Made by a program: the position numbers and the translations under genes
The notes under the pieces: model-generated
The model's input: only the letters and a program-made list of their open reading frames with translations
Database searches by the model: none
Told to the model about the DNA's origin: nothing
NCBI RefSeq assembly: GCF_000208745.1
Contig: NC_030858.1
Coordinates: 16,695,611 to 16,759,610, forward strand
From: Theobroma cacao
Lineage: Eukaryota > Streptophyta > Magnoliopsida > Malvales > Malvaceae
Length of the DNA: 64,000 nt
Direction: 5' to 3'
Shown here: positions 10,855-23,123 of the stretch, piece by piece
How positions within the stretch are numbered: position 1 is the first letter of the stretch
Layout of the letters: every line of letters begins with the position of its first letter

Positions 10855-13800
10855 CTAAGAGAGTTTCCAGGCTTTACCACCTTTCATATGGAATTTCTTT
10901 AGCCTTCCAAAGAACATTACAACGACGAGGATAAGCTTTCCCATGTTACTCCACCTCCCTACAAATCCAGCCCATGTATCTATGCAGGAGCTTTCAGGTT
11001 TCACTTGTCTTTTGCAGCTATAACCAGTTGAGAAACCAACATTCCCGTAAGCGCTGCACAATGAATATATATTATTATTTATTATTTATTATATAGAAAA
11101 GATAGTTTGGAATGTACACACCAGAGAGATAACATGGATTTGTCATACTTAACATTTATGTTCATTGTGAGGCAAACTTTTGTGCGATGCCTCTATTGCT
11201 AAGGGCTATCATTATGGATCCCGAATGCGGTGAGGCCTCATTTGCACAGTAGTATTAAACAACTTGAATATTATATATTTCATGATTGTTTATTTAATTA
11301 CTTATTTATTAAATTATATAACACTTTATTTTTATGTATATATTTATTATTAAGCACTAAAATTATAATAAAGAAGAAACGTGAGAGGAAAGTAAAAAAT
11401 GATGTTATTGTGCAAGGGTATTTCCATCACTGGCCTACAGAAAAGTGTAAAAAAGAAAAAGGCAAAACAAAACTCCAGATGAAATTGGGAAAAAAAAAAA
11501 GAAGAAGGGGCTATTGCCTTATTGGACATCCCACTACACTTGCAGTGTGATTGTAGTAGCCTAACTATGCCGCAAAAATAGCATTGCCCAAGGGCAAGGG
11601 CTGCGGCACGATGGGCAATTTTTGTGCGAACCGCACCACAATGGGGACCTATTGGCGCTTTAGTTCAATAGGCACCTAATTATTTTTTTATAGCCACATG
11701 AAGCTTGGAGGCATTACATAAGAGATTGACAGTGGAAGGCAGGGAAATAGTAGGAATTTTTTATTTTTTCTTGGATAATTTCGTACGTGTCGTTAATTGG
11801 TCTTGGGATTGATTGGCTTGTGCACTTTTGGGAAGAAAGTGATATTTGGATTTTGAAAAATAGTTGTGGCTCTTTGGAAATTAGGGAGAACAAAATTGTT
11901 TTTGGATTTTTTTATTTTATTTTTTGGAAGGCATTAACTTTGAAGATTTTAAATTAAAAGAAGTTAACTTCTATATAAATAATATTATGCATTATAATTT
12001 TGCATTGAAGCATTTATAACTAAATTAGTGTTACGTATTTTTTAATTTTATAGGTAAAGTTTTAACAGTGCGTATTTCTCCCAAATTATTTTGTTTGATT
12101 AACAAAGAGAATCTAAAAATAGGTAAGCATAAAGGGCCTACCTTATCACTTCAATGGCGATGCTCAACACATTGAAGTTGAGTGGATCTTCCTTAATCTT
12201 TTCCCTTTCGGTGATGCAAATCAGGATGATGAAGATGGCCAAGTATGAGAGCTGAGAGAATAACAGACACTCCAAAATGCTCCTCCCGTGATTTTCACTT
12301 GCCTGGCCCTTCCCTGAATTCTTTTCCTGATATGTAGTGGGTAGAAGGGAAGTATATGGAGGGAGATACCTGAAAAAATGCTTTAAATTATATAAATTCT
12401 TAACCATATGCATACAACGAATTAAATAAATAAATATATACGTATATGTGTATGCATAAGTGTATCTAAATATTTTTTGTACAGAAACGATGGGGAACCT
12501 TCTTGTACACAGTGATTGAGTAGGGGATAGGGCATTTTCCTCGTTGAACTCACTTAGACCGTTTGTTTGTCAGACTGTTAGCATTTTCCTTTTATTTATC
12601 AGCACTTCCTGTTTGTGTTGAGATGTATTCTGCAATTCCTTTTTGGCCCTTGTTATGTCTCTATACAATTAGGGGCTTGCTCTATTGTTGTCGCATATCT
12701 AGTGATATGTTATCTATGAACTATGAACATTTTTGATTAATTTATCTAATGAATCTTCTTTTGGCTGCAAAAGAAAAGAAAGATTCTGATCAAGATCATT
12801 CCGAAATGCAACTTATATCAATGGTGATATGGTGAATCCTGAAAGTGTGAGGATGGAGGATAGAACAGTTGGTAAACACGATTTGTGGGGTCAAACAAGA
12901 ACCGATTCAATAAACCACTTCAGTACTGATATGTCTAGTCAATTTGCTTTCCACACAATATGCAAGCACCAAATGCTAATTGTGGATCAGGATTTCTGCT
13001 ATCCGCAGTGTAAATACGATGCAAAAAGCACCAATCATGGAGATGCATCTGGATTAAAATATATTCACCCCACAATCATTACTTTAGAGAACAAAAAATT
13101 TGCGGGCTTGGGTAGATTAGACCACTGACGTGACTAAGGGTAGAAACAGTTAGAAAAATATGCTTTCCTGCTAGGATGCCACGCCTGTGCTTGCATGTCA
13201 ATGTGTGCAGCAAAGCCTACTTGTGCAAAGCCTAGTCAACAAAGTAATCATATATATAGCTAGTGAATCTGGGGAATGAATTTAATGCAGCCGGCACCGT
13301 GAGGTTGACGGGGAGTGAGGGACTATGGTTACCTAGCTCCAGTTTTTTTATGCATCTACAGCTTTCTACAAGAAAATATTATAAGCAACCAACCAAATGT
13401 GACAGCGATATTTTCTCGTCAAAATTTGCCACATATGAAACGAAAATAGAACAGAGAGGAAGAGAGACTCACATCATAACAACAAAGAGCACCAAGATCG
13501 CTGAGGAGATGGTAGAAAGATCAACTATTGATTCACCAGTATGCCTTGAATTTACCACTTCAAACAAAGAGCCTACGAATTTCTGATATGAACTAAGACC
13601 ATCCATGGCCTCTGAATTCCATTCCATAGAGCAGAATAGAATCAACTGAACTAATATGAAGCCGAATACAGTGGCAGCAAGAAGAGAACAATGAACGCCT
13701 GACAGCAAATGGCTATAGCCCATCTCCTTATAATTCTTCAGGATGCACCCGAGCTCCACGCGTTTTGTGATTTTCTCCAAAAGCCATATCAGGACTCGTA

Positions 13801-14686
13801 AGCAAGCGGGATACAATGTGTTGCCAAGAAGAATTTGTGGAATTAGAAGCAACAGCAAACCTGAATTCTTCTTGAAGATTATCATGTTCTCGTTTGTAGG
13901 CACAAAGCCACAGTTTGCAAAAGTAGACACAACAGTGAAAATGGAAAATGTTTTTATCTGAATCGCTTTGGTTTTGAGTATATTTCTTGCGCTTGGAACC
14001 AGGCTTACGTACATGGAAACTAAACTAGAACCACCTATATGGACTACTAAGAGATAACCTAATACCACATAGCACAAATACCTACTAGCGCTGTATTGCA
14101 GACTGTCAGTCATAGAAGACAGTTTAGTGTCACTTTCTAAGTCAGAATCAGGTTTATCATTCTCTACGGTTGAACAAGAATCCGTACCAAATTCGATTTG
14201 ATGAGTAATGCTTTTCGAGGTCAAGGAATTGTTGGGGATGCTAAAAAATGTTATATTGTTTTCAGGATGTTGTTTTTTAGGGAACCTGGACCTTGCCAGC
14301 AGAAGTCCAAGCATGGAAACAAAGACCTCCCCACCTATTAACATCAAAGTAGTCATAATAATAAGTTGGGTGTTTGAAAAAACCTCCATTTCTACAGTTG
14401 ACATGCTTGAAACCGTTGCTGCAGACACAGAAGTGAAGAATACATCAATATTCTTAGGCCTAAAAGAGTCGGTTTTTGGCTTTGCTATATTCAGGGCCCC
14501 GTAGCCGATTAAAGACAGAACTATGAAATAAGCAAGCTGAACCCAGAAAGGGTTCAGTTTGAGGAGCAAGAAACGAGAAGAGGACGAAATCACACCATGA
14601 TAGGATTGTTTGAAGCATGCGCCTTTGGTGCGTGAATCGCCACAAAAACTCTCCAATTTCCTACCAAAACAGACGAAGCTCCTCAT
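10855..14686 (-). CDS. HKT1: HKT1-type high-affinity Na+ transporter, three exons
   Basis: Exons on the minus strand: 14686-13473, 12369-12142 and 11053-10855 (1214+228+199 = 1641 nt, 546 residues plus stop). Splice sites are AT|gtgagt...ttttttcag|G and AG|gtaggc...ttgtgcag|C, both phase 2, restoring VVMMYLPPYTS and [11 protein letters not shown], as in Arabidopsis HKT1. HKT proteins are plasma-membrane members of the TrkH/HKT family that retrieve Na+ from xylem. The four pore loops are visible: [16 protein letters not shown] (filter Ser94), [13 protein letters not shown] (Gly260), NSRHTGES (Gly384) and [11 protein letters not shown] (Gly487). This S-G-G-G signature is subclass I, expected to be Na+-selective. 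Asn265 after loop B is the residue usual in Na+-type members, where K+-permeable ones have Asp (from memory). Length suits the family (about 500-550). A hydrophilic insert at 135-200 separates the first two units. No stops or frameshifts; it is the only intact gene seen. Confidence 0.96.
11054..12141 (-). other. HKT1 intron 2 (1088 bp) with a GC-richer insert-like segment
   Basis: Bounded by donor GTAGGC (12141 downward) and acceptor TTGTGCAG (ending at 11054). About 11510-11680 is noticeably more GC-rich than its surroundings and contains the near-inverted phrases CCTTATTGG and TTCAATAGGC plus several GGGCAAGGGC-like words. This could be an old small inverted-repeat element, but I found no target duplication. 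Confidence 0.8.
12370..13472 (-). other. HKT1 intron 1 (1103 bp)
   Basis: Bounded by donor GTGAGT (13472 downward) and acceptor TTTTTTCAG (ending at 12370). The frames found inside it on the plus strand (12829-13128, 13263-13586) have no recognisable domain and I treat them as chance. No transposon ends were identified within it. Confidence 0.9.
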
Positions 14687-14737
14687 CTTTACCCTGAGAG
14701 AAAGTTGGCTGATAACTTATTGGAGGTTGAGTGTCGT

Positions 14738-14744
14738 ATTTATA
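14738..14744 (-). promoter_or_regulatory. TATA box of HKT1
   Basis: The minus strand reads CCTATAAATA just upstream of the start codon, with the TATA core about 52-58 bp before the ATG at 14686. Transcription would then begin about 25 bp before the ATG, giving a very short leader. The motif and distance are seen; the promoter role is inferred. Confidence 0.65.
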
Positions 14745-14820
14745 GGAGCTCTCACCCAACTTAGTGGGATTTCTCTGTACATGTGCCAATCTATTCAGCT
14801 GTGATTTCAACGTGCGCAAA

Positions 14821-16443
14821 TACATCCGTTCACTTCAATCTCTGTAATAATTTCTATCTACAGACAGCATATACCCTATAAGAACTTCAAAAAATTGAAT
14901 TTCGTGATGGGTCCTTTCTCCCACTCTTCGAATCCTTATCAAAAGGGCTATAGAGACCGCCACTTAATACAGCATGTTATAATTTTGGGGCCAGCAAAGG
15001 TGGGTACAAATGGCTTCATAAGTATAACCTGTTATGTCTTCTTAAGATGAACATAGGCTAAAAGCTCTGTTTAGCATATGAAAAATAGAAGCTAACAGAG
15101 AGCAAGAGAAAGTAGACTATGATAACAAGGTTGTGTATTGATCTGATTCATTAATGATAAACATAAGGCTTATACACAAAACATGCATGAAGGACACTCG
15201 TACAACAGCAACACAAGTGTTAAGCCTAATTTCATGCACCTGAACACGTAAGGAACAAGGGTAACACATAAGCATTTTTCATGACCAGTACAATGAAGCA
15301 AACTGATATAACGTACAAAAGCAAGCTTAATTAAGATGCCGTCCACGTGCTAACTACATACAAGTCCTAACTTCATAACACCGATCGTGTCGTTTTTCTT
15401 TTCCGTCCAGTTGCCGGGCTATAGCTTCTACTCACAAGAAATGGTTTTGTTGAGCTGAAAACTCCTGTTGGCGGTACAAGTTGGCAATGGCAGTTATTAG
15501 AGACATAAAAATATGTTAGCTAGATTCAGATAAACTTAATGTTATCTCAAAATTTGAATGCCATTGTGATATGTGTCAGGTGTTCAAAGGAAAGATAAAT
15601 ATAGTTCTTTGGATTGAACTCACATTCTAGGGTTGTTCTCTTTATTAAGAATTCTCGAACAACATCACAGTTTTTCACTAACATGCATGAAAGTTTTAAG
15701 ACCTAACTTCCTCCTCTGCCTTGCTACTGTGCTAGCATCTTCAACTCAATTTCCAATCTTTTAGGCTCCATCACATTTATTGACATCAGTAATAATTCCA
15801 ACCACATAGATGAGACCAAGGCTAATTACTTGGCCGAAGTTTTCTGGGTAATTTTTTTGTTCTGATTGTATAATCTCTTTTGTTGGAATTTAACAAATAT
15901 TTTAGACTTTCAAAAAGAAATATTTGAAGAGGCTAGCTAGACAGTCCAAGCCTGTCAGCTATCTTCTCCACCAACCGCCATGCATCTGTTTATTTTTAAA
16001 TGAGTCCGATGATGACCTAAAATTTTTAGCTGGATTTGACCCACATTAAGAAAATGCATTATGCTGAAACCATTTAAATGTGAACGATAAGATTGGAAAA
16101 TCATGATCTTCAAAGAAATAAGACTCCGCAATCACCATGCAATACTTGCTTATTCTGAAAATAATCATTATTTAAATGTATAATCATGTATAGTATATAT
16201 GAACATATTTAAAGAAAAAGAAAATATAAATGTGCCACTGATCTGGTAACGTAACTTTTCATTTAATAATTATGTGTGAGATTTGACATTCTTGACCACT
16301 TGACAGCCCTTGTCCTAAGGGTCAAATTTTGAAAAATCCCATTGGATTATCCCCACAGTCAACCTTTTTATTTTATTTTTTTTCGAACTGCTGAGAAATC
16401 TTGTAAACATTAAAGAAGTTGAGATCAAGTTGTCGCCTGGCAC
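14821..16443. other. HKT1 upstream region, no gene found
   Basis: About 1.6 kb on the promoter side of HKT1. I see no coding sequence or transposon end. It is AT-rich, with a minor GC rise around 15340-15480. Confidence 0.4.
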
Positions 16444-16651
16444 AGTTTCCACACTACTTTTTTTTTTTTGTTGAAAAGTGAATATTATATTAGAAAGAGT
16501 AGCAAAAATACAGAGTATGGATGAGGCACCAACGTGCCTCCTGTTACAACATCCTTTGCTAGCAAGGACTACCCAGCACCCCTTAGCAACTTCGCCTTAG
16601 GACAGATTTTTTTTTTCTTTTTTTTTTTTTGAAATGTAGTTTCCACACCAC
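16444..16651 (-). mobile_element. Short retroposon (LINE-tail-like) with 14-bp target duplication
   Basis: AGTTTCCACACTAC (16444-16457) and AGTTTCCACACCAC (16638-16651) flank about 180 bp and differ at one base. On the minus strand the insert ends CTAATATAATATTCACTTTTCAAC followed by a run of A, the look of a LINE or SINE 3' tail. A second A-rich block sits at the other end. No coding sequence remains; the class is inferred from tail and duplication only. Confidence 0.6.
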
Positions 16652-16883
16652 TAAGCATCTCATCAACAAAATTCTTTATCCTATTGTTTTGGAATGTGGG
16701 TCAGGATAGAATTCATCACACCCAATCTTTTTCTCTAAAGAAATTTGTCAACATCTCAATAAAAAACTTCTTTGACCTCAATTTTTTGGGAACATTGCAT
16801 TCGATAAAATTGATCACGCACATTTTTCTTCTCTAAAGAAATTTATTGATTATATGATTAATATGGTGGCAAGTTTTTGGACT

Positions 16884-17676
16884 AATTAGGACCAGAGCCG
16901 GCCCTTGGGTGAAGCCACCCAAGCAAGGGCTTTAGGTCCTAAATTTGGAGAAGTCCCAAATTTAGGAAAGATTTATAATTTTATAATAATTATAATATAA
17001 TTAATTATATTAAAAATATATAAAAATTAAAAAAATATAAAAATAAAAAATAATTAATAAAACTATTTGTTCTCTCATTTTAAATTACGTGCCTAATAAA
17101 TCTCAATTTTTTATCACTTCTTTATTTCTAGAATGCTATTAATTCTCAACTATATTCTCTTATTTCTAATCAACTAATAGTCATATGTATTTAATCTCCA
17201 ACAGTTATTTTTTTCTCACTTATTTTTTTTATTTCCAATCAACTCATTTAATGATTTCCAACAACTATTTTTTTTTCTTATATATAAAACCAATTTTTTT
17301 TCAATGTATAATATCTATTTTTAAATTCTTCTTTTCTCATTTGCTCTTTCTTCCTTTAACTCCAATTTTCTTCCAAAGAATACACAAAAAGTCTGTTCTT
17401 TAATTATCTTCACAAAGTTGTGAGCCTCATTTGCAGTTTGCAATAAGCATTCAATAATTAAGTACTATTGTTCTAATCTTTACAAATTTTTTTGCTTTAA
17501 TTTAGAGTTTATATTATATTAGAAGAACTTGATTATAAAGTTTAATTAAAAATTTTACATCTCAAAAAGCTAAAAGAATAAAATTTTAATAATTTTTTTT
17601 AATTTCAATAAAAAAAGCCTCATTTGAATATTTCGTTTTAGACGTTTGAACTTATTAAGCCACCTCTGAATTAGGT
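16884..17676. mobile_element. Non-autonomous hAT element, 777 bp, with 8-bp target duplication
   Basis: AATTAGGA (16884-16891) and AATTAGGT (17669-17676) flank an element of 16892-17668. Its left end reads CCAGAGCCGGCCC and its right end, read inwards on the minus strand, CAGAGGTGGCTTAATAAG, so the termini are imperfectly inverted. CAGAGCCGGC-type ends, internal phrases such as AGGTCCTAAATTT, and an 8-bp duplication are all typical of plant hAT transposons. The interior is very AT-rich and has no transposase. Confidence 0.75.
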
Positions 17677-18097
17677 GTATCGTCCAGCTTGTCCACCAAT
17701 GGTTGCAATAAAGGTAGTGTATTGTGAAACTCTTCAAGTTATCGATGAAGGCATTTATCACGTGGTAAAGAGCCATTTGGTCCAAAAAGACATCTTGATA
17801 ACAGACATTTGTAAGAGTTTACTCATGACTCCTTCAAACATGACAAGTTGCTTGTATTCCATTTTCTTGTTCTCAACCTTGATTTTAAATTACATGATAT
17901 GTTTCAAGTATTTTAAGAAAAGAGAAATAGAGTTTTTTTTTTTGGGAATGGATTTAGACATGATTCAATTTGTAACTGAAAGAAATGCAATGGGATGAAT
18001 TGGTTTTCCTTATTAAAATGCGTTTGATGTTTTGGATAAAGGCAAGTTAGGGGAATGCAATTATGGATGAGAATGGGGGCAGGTAAAACCATGAAAC
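17677..18097. other. Intergenic stretch left of the gypsy element
   Basis: About 420 bp with no recognisable gene. A frame at 17675-17998 has no family signature. This DNA continues on the far side of the gypsy insertion at 23607. Confidence 0.4.
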
Positions 18098-18102
18098 TCC
18101 AT

Positions 18103-18572
18103 TGACGTAGAACGTCTAGCAGATGATTTCTTAGAGTGGGATGGGTCATTTTGAGGTTGTTCAATGATACAATTAGGGTTTTTGTAATTTTAGTATTTTT
18201 CTTATTTAATTAAGAGTCTTATTAGATAATATAGATATAATAGATTTTTTTATCTTAATTTACTTGGACGACAAGTAAGCATAGGTTTAAGAATTTACTT
18301 TTTTTGTACTCCAAGGAACTTTAAGGTAGAATATTTTCTTACTTAAATTTACTTTACTTGCACTTTAAATTTAGGTCAAGTAGGGTCAGGATATTATAAA
18401 TAATACCCTTAGACTTAGTTATTAGAAAATTAATTTTTTTAGAATCATTGAATCATATTACAGATTTGCTTTTCTTCTAATTTTGAGTTTAAGTTTCTGC
18501 ATTTGAAACTTGATTATCAACCTTAAGTTTAGTCGGGTGCTAGCCTTTATTTCACTTTAACTTGCTGCATTA
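18103..18572 (+). repeat. 5' LTR of gypsy element
   Basis: The 470-bp copy begins TGACGTAGAAC and ends GCTGCATTA. It aligns throughout with 23124-23601, sharing for example GGTTGTTCAATGATACAATT. Confidence 0.92.
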
Positions 18573-18574
18573 GT

Positions 18575-18585
18575 TGGTATCAGAG
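18575..18585 (+). other. Primer binding site (initiator Met tRNA type)
   Basis: TGGTATCAGAG begins two bases after the 5' LTR and matches the complement of the plant initiator Met tRNA 3' end, the usual primer of Ty3/gypsy and copia reverse transcription. Confidence 0.85.
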
Positions 18586-18724
18586 AGAGAAAAACTTGCC
18601 TAATCTAATAACAAGTGACCCAATTATGGTAGGCAGCAATTCTCATGGCGAAAATTGTGGACCTAAGACCTTGTGATTTGTTGTGTAAGATCAAACGGTG
18701 GTGTTGAGAGTTTTAGAGTAACGA

Positions 18725-19746
18725 ATGGATCTCAGATTCTAGCATTTGGAACGATGCTTTGAAGAAATTATATATCGACTTGATGCTTTAGGTGTAAATG
18801 TCAACAGAAATCGGAATGATGAAAGGCCACGTACTAGAGATGATGTAGCTCGTGGACAACTTATTGGTAAATTTGTTCCTGTAAATGGGCATAGACAACA
18901 AGTCTACATGGAAGATTTAAACAAAAAAGATGATTATTTGACAAAACTTGTGAAACACGCTGGATATGGAAAGAATGATTATGGTGATCGAGATATCAGC
19001 GATTTCAAATTAAAAATGGATTTTCCTTGCTTTAATGAGAGCCAAATTATTGAAGAATTTTTGAATTGGATTGTGGAAAGAGATAGGTTTTTCGAATACA
19101 TGGAGATTCCAAAAGGAAAAAAAGTGAGGCTTGTTGCTTGTAGATTGAGAGGTGGAGCTTTTGCATGGTAAGAAAGGTTGCAATCTAGAAGAAACCCTAA
19201 AGGGAAAACACTAATTGAAACCTAGTATAGGATGAAGCAATTGTTAGAAAAAGATTTTATTCCACCTGATTATCGACAAATTTTGTTCCAAAAGTACTAG
19301 AGATGCCATCAAGGTCAGTAAACTTTACATAAGTATACTGTAGAACTTATAAGGCAGGTTGAGAGAAATAACTTGAGGAAGAACGAAAGGCAATAGGTTA
19401 CCAAGTATCTGGAAGGGTTGAAGCTTGTTATTATAGAAAAGATAGAGGTACAGGTATTGCAAAATTTATCTGAAGCACAAAATATTGCTTTAAAGGCTGA
19501 ATTAATGGTGCAGGAAAAAAACAAACTTGATTATTCTCGCAAGAGTTACAGTAAGGATAATTTTAAAGCATTCAACATAAAAAATAAATCAGTGCATGAT
19601 AGTTCTACACGCAATAATCAATACAAGGAAAGAAAGGCAACTGAAAAGCAGAAGGTGACAGATGCGAAGAAGGGGCAGAAAGCTGCAAATCTCTATACTA
19701 AACCAATCCAAGGGAAGTGTTTCAAATACTATCAACCTAGTAATTG
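18725..19746 (+). pseudogene. gypsy gag pseudogene
   Basis: A Retrotrans_gag-type core lies at 19000-19330: DFPCFNESQIIEEFLNWI, RFFEYMEIPKGKKVRLVACR and LRGGAFAW, then a stop at 19169 where the family usually has a second tryptophan. A second half reads FIPPDYRQILFQKY after further stops. Near 19715 KCFKYYQPSN is a decayed zinc knuckle whose second cysteine has become tyrosine. Gag forms the capsid-like particle; this copy cannot make a full product. Confidence 0.85.
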
Positions 19747-20559
19747 ATCCAATGACTTTCTTATTAGAAAAGTGGTCCATGTGGTTGAGCGATAAGAAGA
19801 GGATGATGAGATTTGTTGTGGTCCAGATAGGGGTGATGACAAATATGAGGATTATGATGATGGAACTATGTAGTGAAAAGAATGATGTTGTCTCCAAACC
19901 AGAAGGATAACACTTAGTGGAATCAGTTATTTCAAACTAGGTGCACTATCACTAATTGTTTCTTTTATGTGATTATTGACAGTGAAAGTTGTGAGAATAT
20001 TTTGTGAAAATATTCTTGGTAAGGATGTTGTGGAAAGTTGGGTTCTTAAAGTTGAGAAGCAACCCAATCCATACATTGTTGGTTGGATTAAGGTAATAGA
20101 AAAAATTCATGTAACAAAATGGTGTAGTTACCTTTTTCCGTTTGCAAATATAAAGATGAGGTATGTTTTGATGTTATGGATATGGATGCTTTTCACTTTT
20201 TATTTGGTAGACCTTAGCAATTTGATGTTACAACATAACATGATGGAAGAGAAAACACTTACAGATTGGAGAAGGATGGCATAAAGTTTACTTTAGTGCC
20301 AATGAAAAGAAGTTTCAAAACTAAAACTTTCAAAGTGGAGGGGCAGACTTTCTTTACCTTTACTCATTCAGGGAATGAGATAGAGGTTGCTTTCAAGGAG
20401 TAAAAAAATATGCATGCTCTGATTGTAAAATACATGTTGTTAATTGAAGAGGATCAAAAAATAGTAGAACATCCAAAAACAGTCAACTATTATTAGAAAA
20501 ATTTAGTGAAGTGATGCCAGATGATTTACTTGACAGTTTACCACATATGAGGGATATTC

Positions 20560-21671
20560 AACACCATATTGATCTAATTCCTAGTGCTAGTTTACCAAAT
20601 TTTCTCATTACAGGATAAGCCCAAAAGAGAGTGAGATTCTCAAGGAGAAAGCGGAGGAATTACTATGCAAAGGACATATCAAAGCCTCAGTCTATATGCA
20701 ATTCCCGCCTTACTAACCCCAAAAAATAATGAGAGTTGAAGGATGTGTGTAGATAGTCGAGCCACCAATAAGATTAGTGTTGGATACAAGTTTTCAATGC
20801 CTAGACTAAATGACATGCTTGATAGGTTACATGGGGCTAAAGTGTTCACAAAGATTAATCTTCGTAGTGGATACCACCAAATTTGAATTAGACTTAGAGA
20901 TGAGTGGAAAACAACTTTTAAAATGAAGGAAGGGTTGTATAAGTGGCTCATGATGCCATTCAGGTTAACCAATGCACATAGTACCTTTATGCAATTGATG
21001 AATTAGGTAATAAAACCTTTTATTGAAAAATTTGTCGTAGTTTATTTTGATGATATCTTGATTTATAGTCGATCAGAAGGGGAACATCTTTTGCATTTGC
21101 TTGAGGTATTAACAGTCTTGTAGGAACATAAGCTGTATGTGAACTTGAAAAAGTGCAATTTTATGACAAATAAGCTATTATTCTTAGGTTATGTAGTTAG
21201 TGCAGATGGAATTTAAATGGATGAGTAGTAAATTCGAGCTATTAGAGAATGGCCTACCCTAAAAACAATAAAATAAGTAAGAAGTTTTCATGGGTTGGCA
21301 ACATTCTATAAGGGTTGATAAAAAATTTCAGTAGTATTATAGCGCCTATTACAGAGTGCTTGAAGAACGAGAAGTTTTAGTGGAGTGAAAAAGTTGTAAC
21401 CAGTTTTGCTGTGCTAAAAAAAAAGCTATGTACCCCTCATGTTTTAGTATTGCCAGATTTTGATACATTATTTGAAGTTAAATGTGATGTTAGTGGTATG
21501 GGGATAAGAGTTGTTCTTTCACAAAAAGAGAAACCAATAGCTTACTTCAATGACAAGTTCAGTGATGCGAGGCATAAGTGGACCATGTATGACAAAGAAT
21601 TTTATTATATTGTGCGTGTTTTAAAGAATTGGGAGCATTACTTGGTCAGGCAAGAATTTGTTCTGTACTGA
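20560..21671 (+). pseudogene. gypsy reverse transcriptase and RNase H pseudogene
   Basis: The RT region shows a frameshifted N-terminal part (ESEILKEKAEELL near 20625), then [10 protein letters not shown] and the catalytic YFDD box at 21043-21054 within [11 protein letters not shown], followed by NLKKCNF and LFLGYVVSADGI. RNase H continues at 21411-21671 (VLPDFDTLFEVKCDVSG, KWTMYDKEFYYIV, WEHYL). At least eight in-frame stops (for example after YHQI and after SADGI) and one or more frame changes disable it. The protease region before it (19980-20550) is too decayed to place its aspartate with confidence. Confidence 0.88.
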
Positions 21672-22019
21672 AATCATGAGGTATTTAGGTACTTGAATAG
21701 CCAAAAACGGATTACTAAAGACTTGTAGGCCAAGTGGTCTCAATTTTTGAAAAAGTTTCCTTTCAAGTTGAGAAATAAGGATGGAGTATAGAATAAAGTA
21801 GTAGATGCATTAAGTAGATGTGCAGATTTACTAGTGACAATGAGACAAGAAGTTATGGGTTTTGATACAATTAATGAATTATATCATACAAATGGGGATT
21901 TTCATGATACATGCGAGAAGTGTATCACAAATCAACCTGTTGAGGATTTTTACATTCATGATGGTTTTCTAATATGAGGCAACTAGCTTTACATTGCTAG
22001 ATCTTTATTGAGAGAAAAG

Positions 22020-23123
22020 TTGATTAGAGACTTGCATAGTGGAGGTCTTGCTAGTCATTTAGGCTATGATAAGACGATTTCTGTTGTTGGAGAAAGATAT
22101 TGTTTGCCACATTTGAGAAAGGTTGTAACGAGATTTGTGCAGTGATGTTGCATATGCCAAACCATAAAAGGACAGTTTGAAAATACTGGTTTGTACATGC
22201 TTTTACTTGTTCCAAAAAATATTTGGTAGAATTTACCCATGGATTTTATGCTTAGATTGCCTCGACCACAAAGGGGCATGGATTTTGTTTTTGTTGTTGT
22301 TGACATGTTTTCTAAAGTGACGTAATATATTCTTAACAAAAAGACTTCAAATGAAAGTAGAACAGCCAAACTGTTTTTCAAGGATGTTGTTCGTTTGCAT
22401 GGTGTGACTAAAACCATCACTTTAGATCAAGACAACAAGTTTCTTGACCATTTTTGGAGGACTTTGTGGAAGATGTTTGATTCATCCTTGAATTACAATA
22501 GCACATCTCATCGACAACTTGATGGCTCAACTAAATCAGTGAACAGAACCCTTGGCAATTTGATTCGTAGTATTTGTGGATATAGACCAAAGTAGTAAGA
22601 GTTTGCATTGGCGCAAGCAAAGTTTGCTAATAATAGTGTTATTCATAATGTCACTAGAAAATGCCATTTTTTACTGTGTACACAAAGTTGTCACAACATG
22701 TTCTTGACTTGATTAAGCTACCTAAAGTTACTAAATTTAGTGCAACTGCTGAAAATATTGTTAAGCTAGATGCTCAAGTAGAGGTGAAACTGAATTAGAG
22801 CAACCTAATGCTAAGTATAAGAGAGCTACAAACCAACATCGCAGAAAGCAAATTTTTAGAGTAGAAGATCAAGTGATGGCGTTTTTGTGAAAAGAAAGGT
22901 TTTTAGTGGGAACTTATAGTAAGTTACAACTTAAGAAGTATGGGCCATACCAGATTTTGAAAATGATCAATGACAATGCATATGTTGTAGATCTGCCAAA
23001 TACAATGGGAATTTTCAAAACATTTAATGTGGCAGATATTTACTCATTTCATTCATCAGATGAACCTTTGTATCCAGATTTACAAGTTAACTCGAGATTG
23101 AGTTTTTCTCAAGTGGAGGGGGC
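22020..23123 (+). pseudogene. gypsy integrase pseudogene with lost catalytic Glu
   Basis: The zinc-binding N-terminal region is present (HSGGLASHLGYDKTI and, after a stop, CCICQTIKG), followed by the core. [13 protein letters not shown] holds the first Asp and [12 protein letters not shown] the second. The third position reads [12 protein letters not shown], where the family has DGQTE, so the catalytic glutamate is replaced by lysine. Stops occur at 22143, 22229, 22322 and 22593. The C-terminal region (22906-23120) has [20 protein letters not shown]. No chromodomain is apparent before the PPT. Confidence 0.85.
23110..23123 (+). other. Polypurine tract of gypsy element
   Basis: CAAGTGGAGGGGGC lies directly before the 3' LTR, the expected place of the plus-strand primer. 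Confidence 0.75.

Noticed and set aside
11230..11550. Lys-rich 106-codon frame
   Set aside because: Low complexity from A-rich intron sequence within HKT1 intron 2.
12829..13586. Frames of 99 and 107 codons
   Set aside because: They lie in HKT1 intron 1, or overlap exon 1 in antisense, and show no domain.
13743..14504. Plus-strand frames opposite HKT1 exon 1
   Set aside because: Antisense shadows of a well-supported coding exon.
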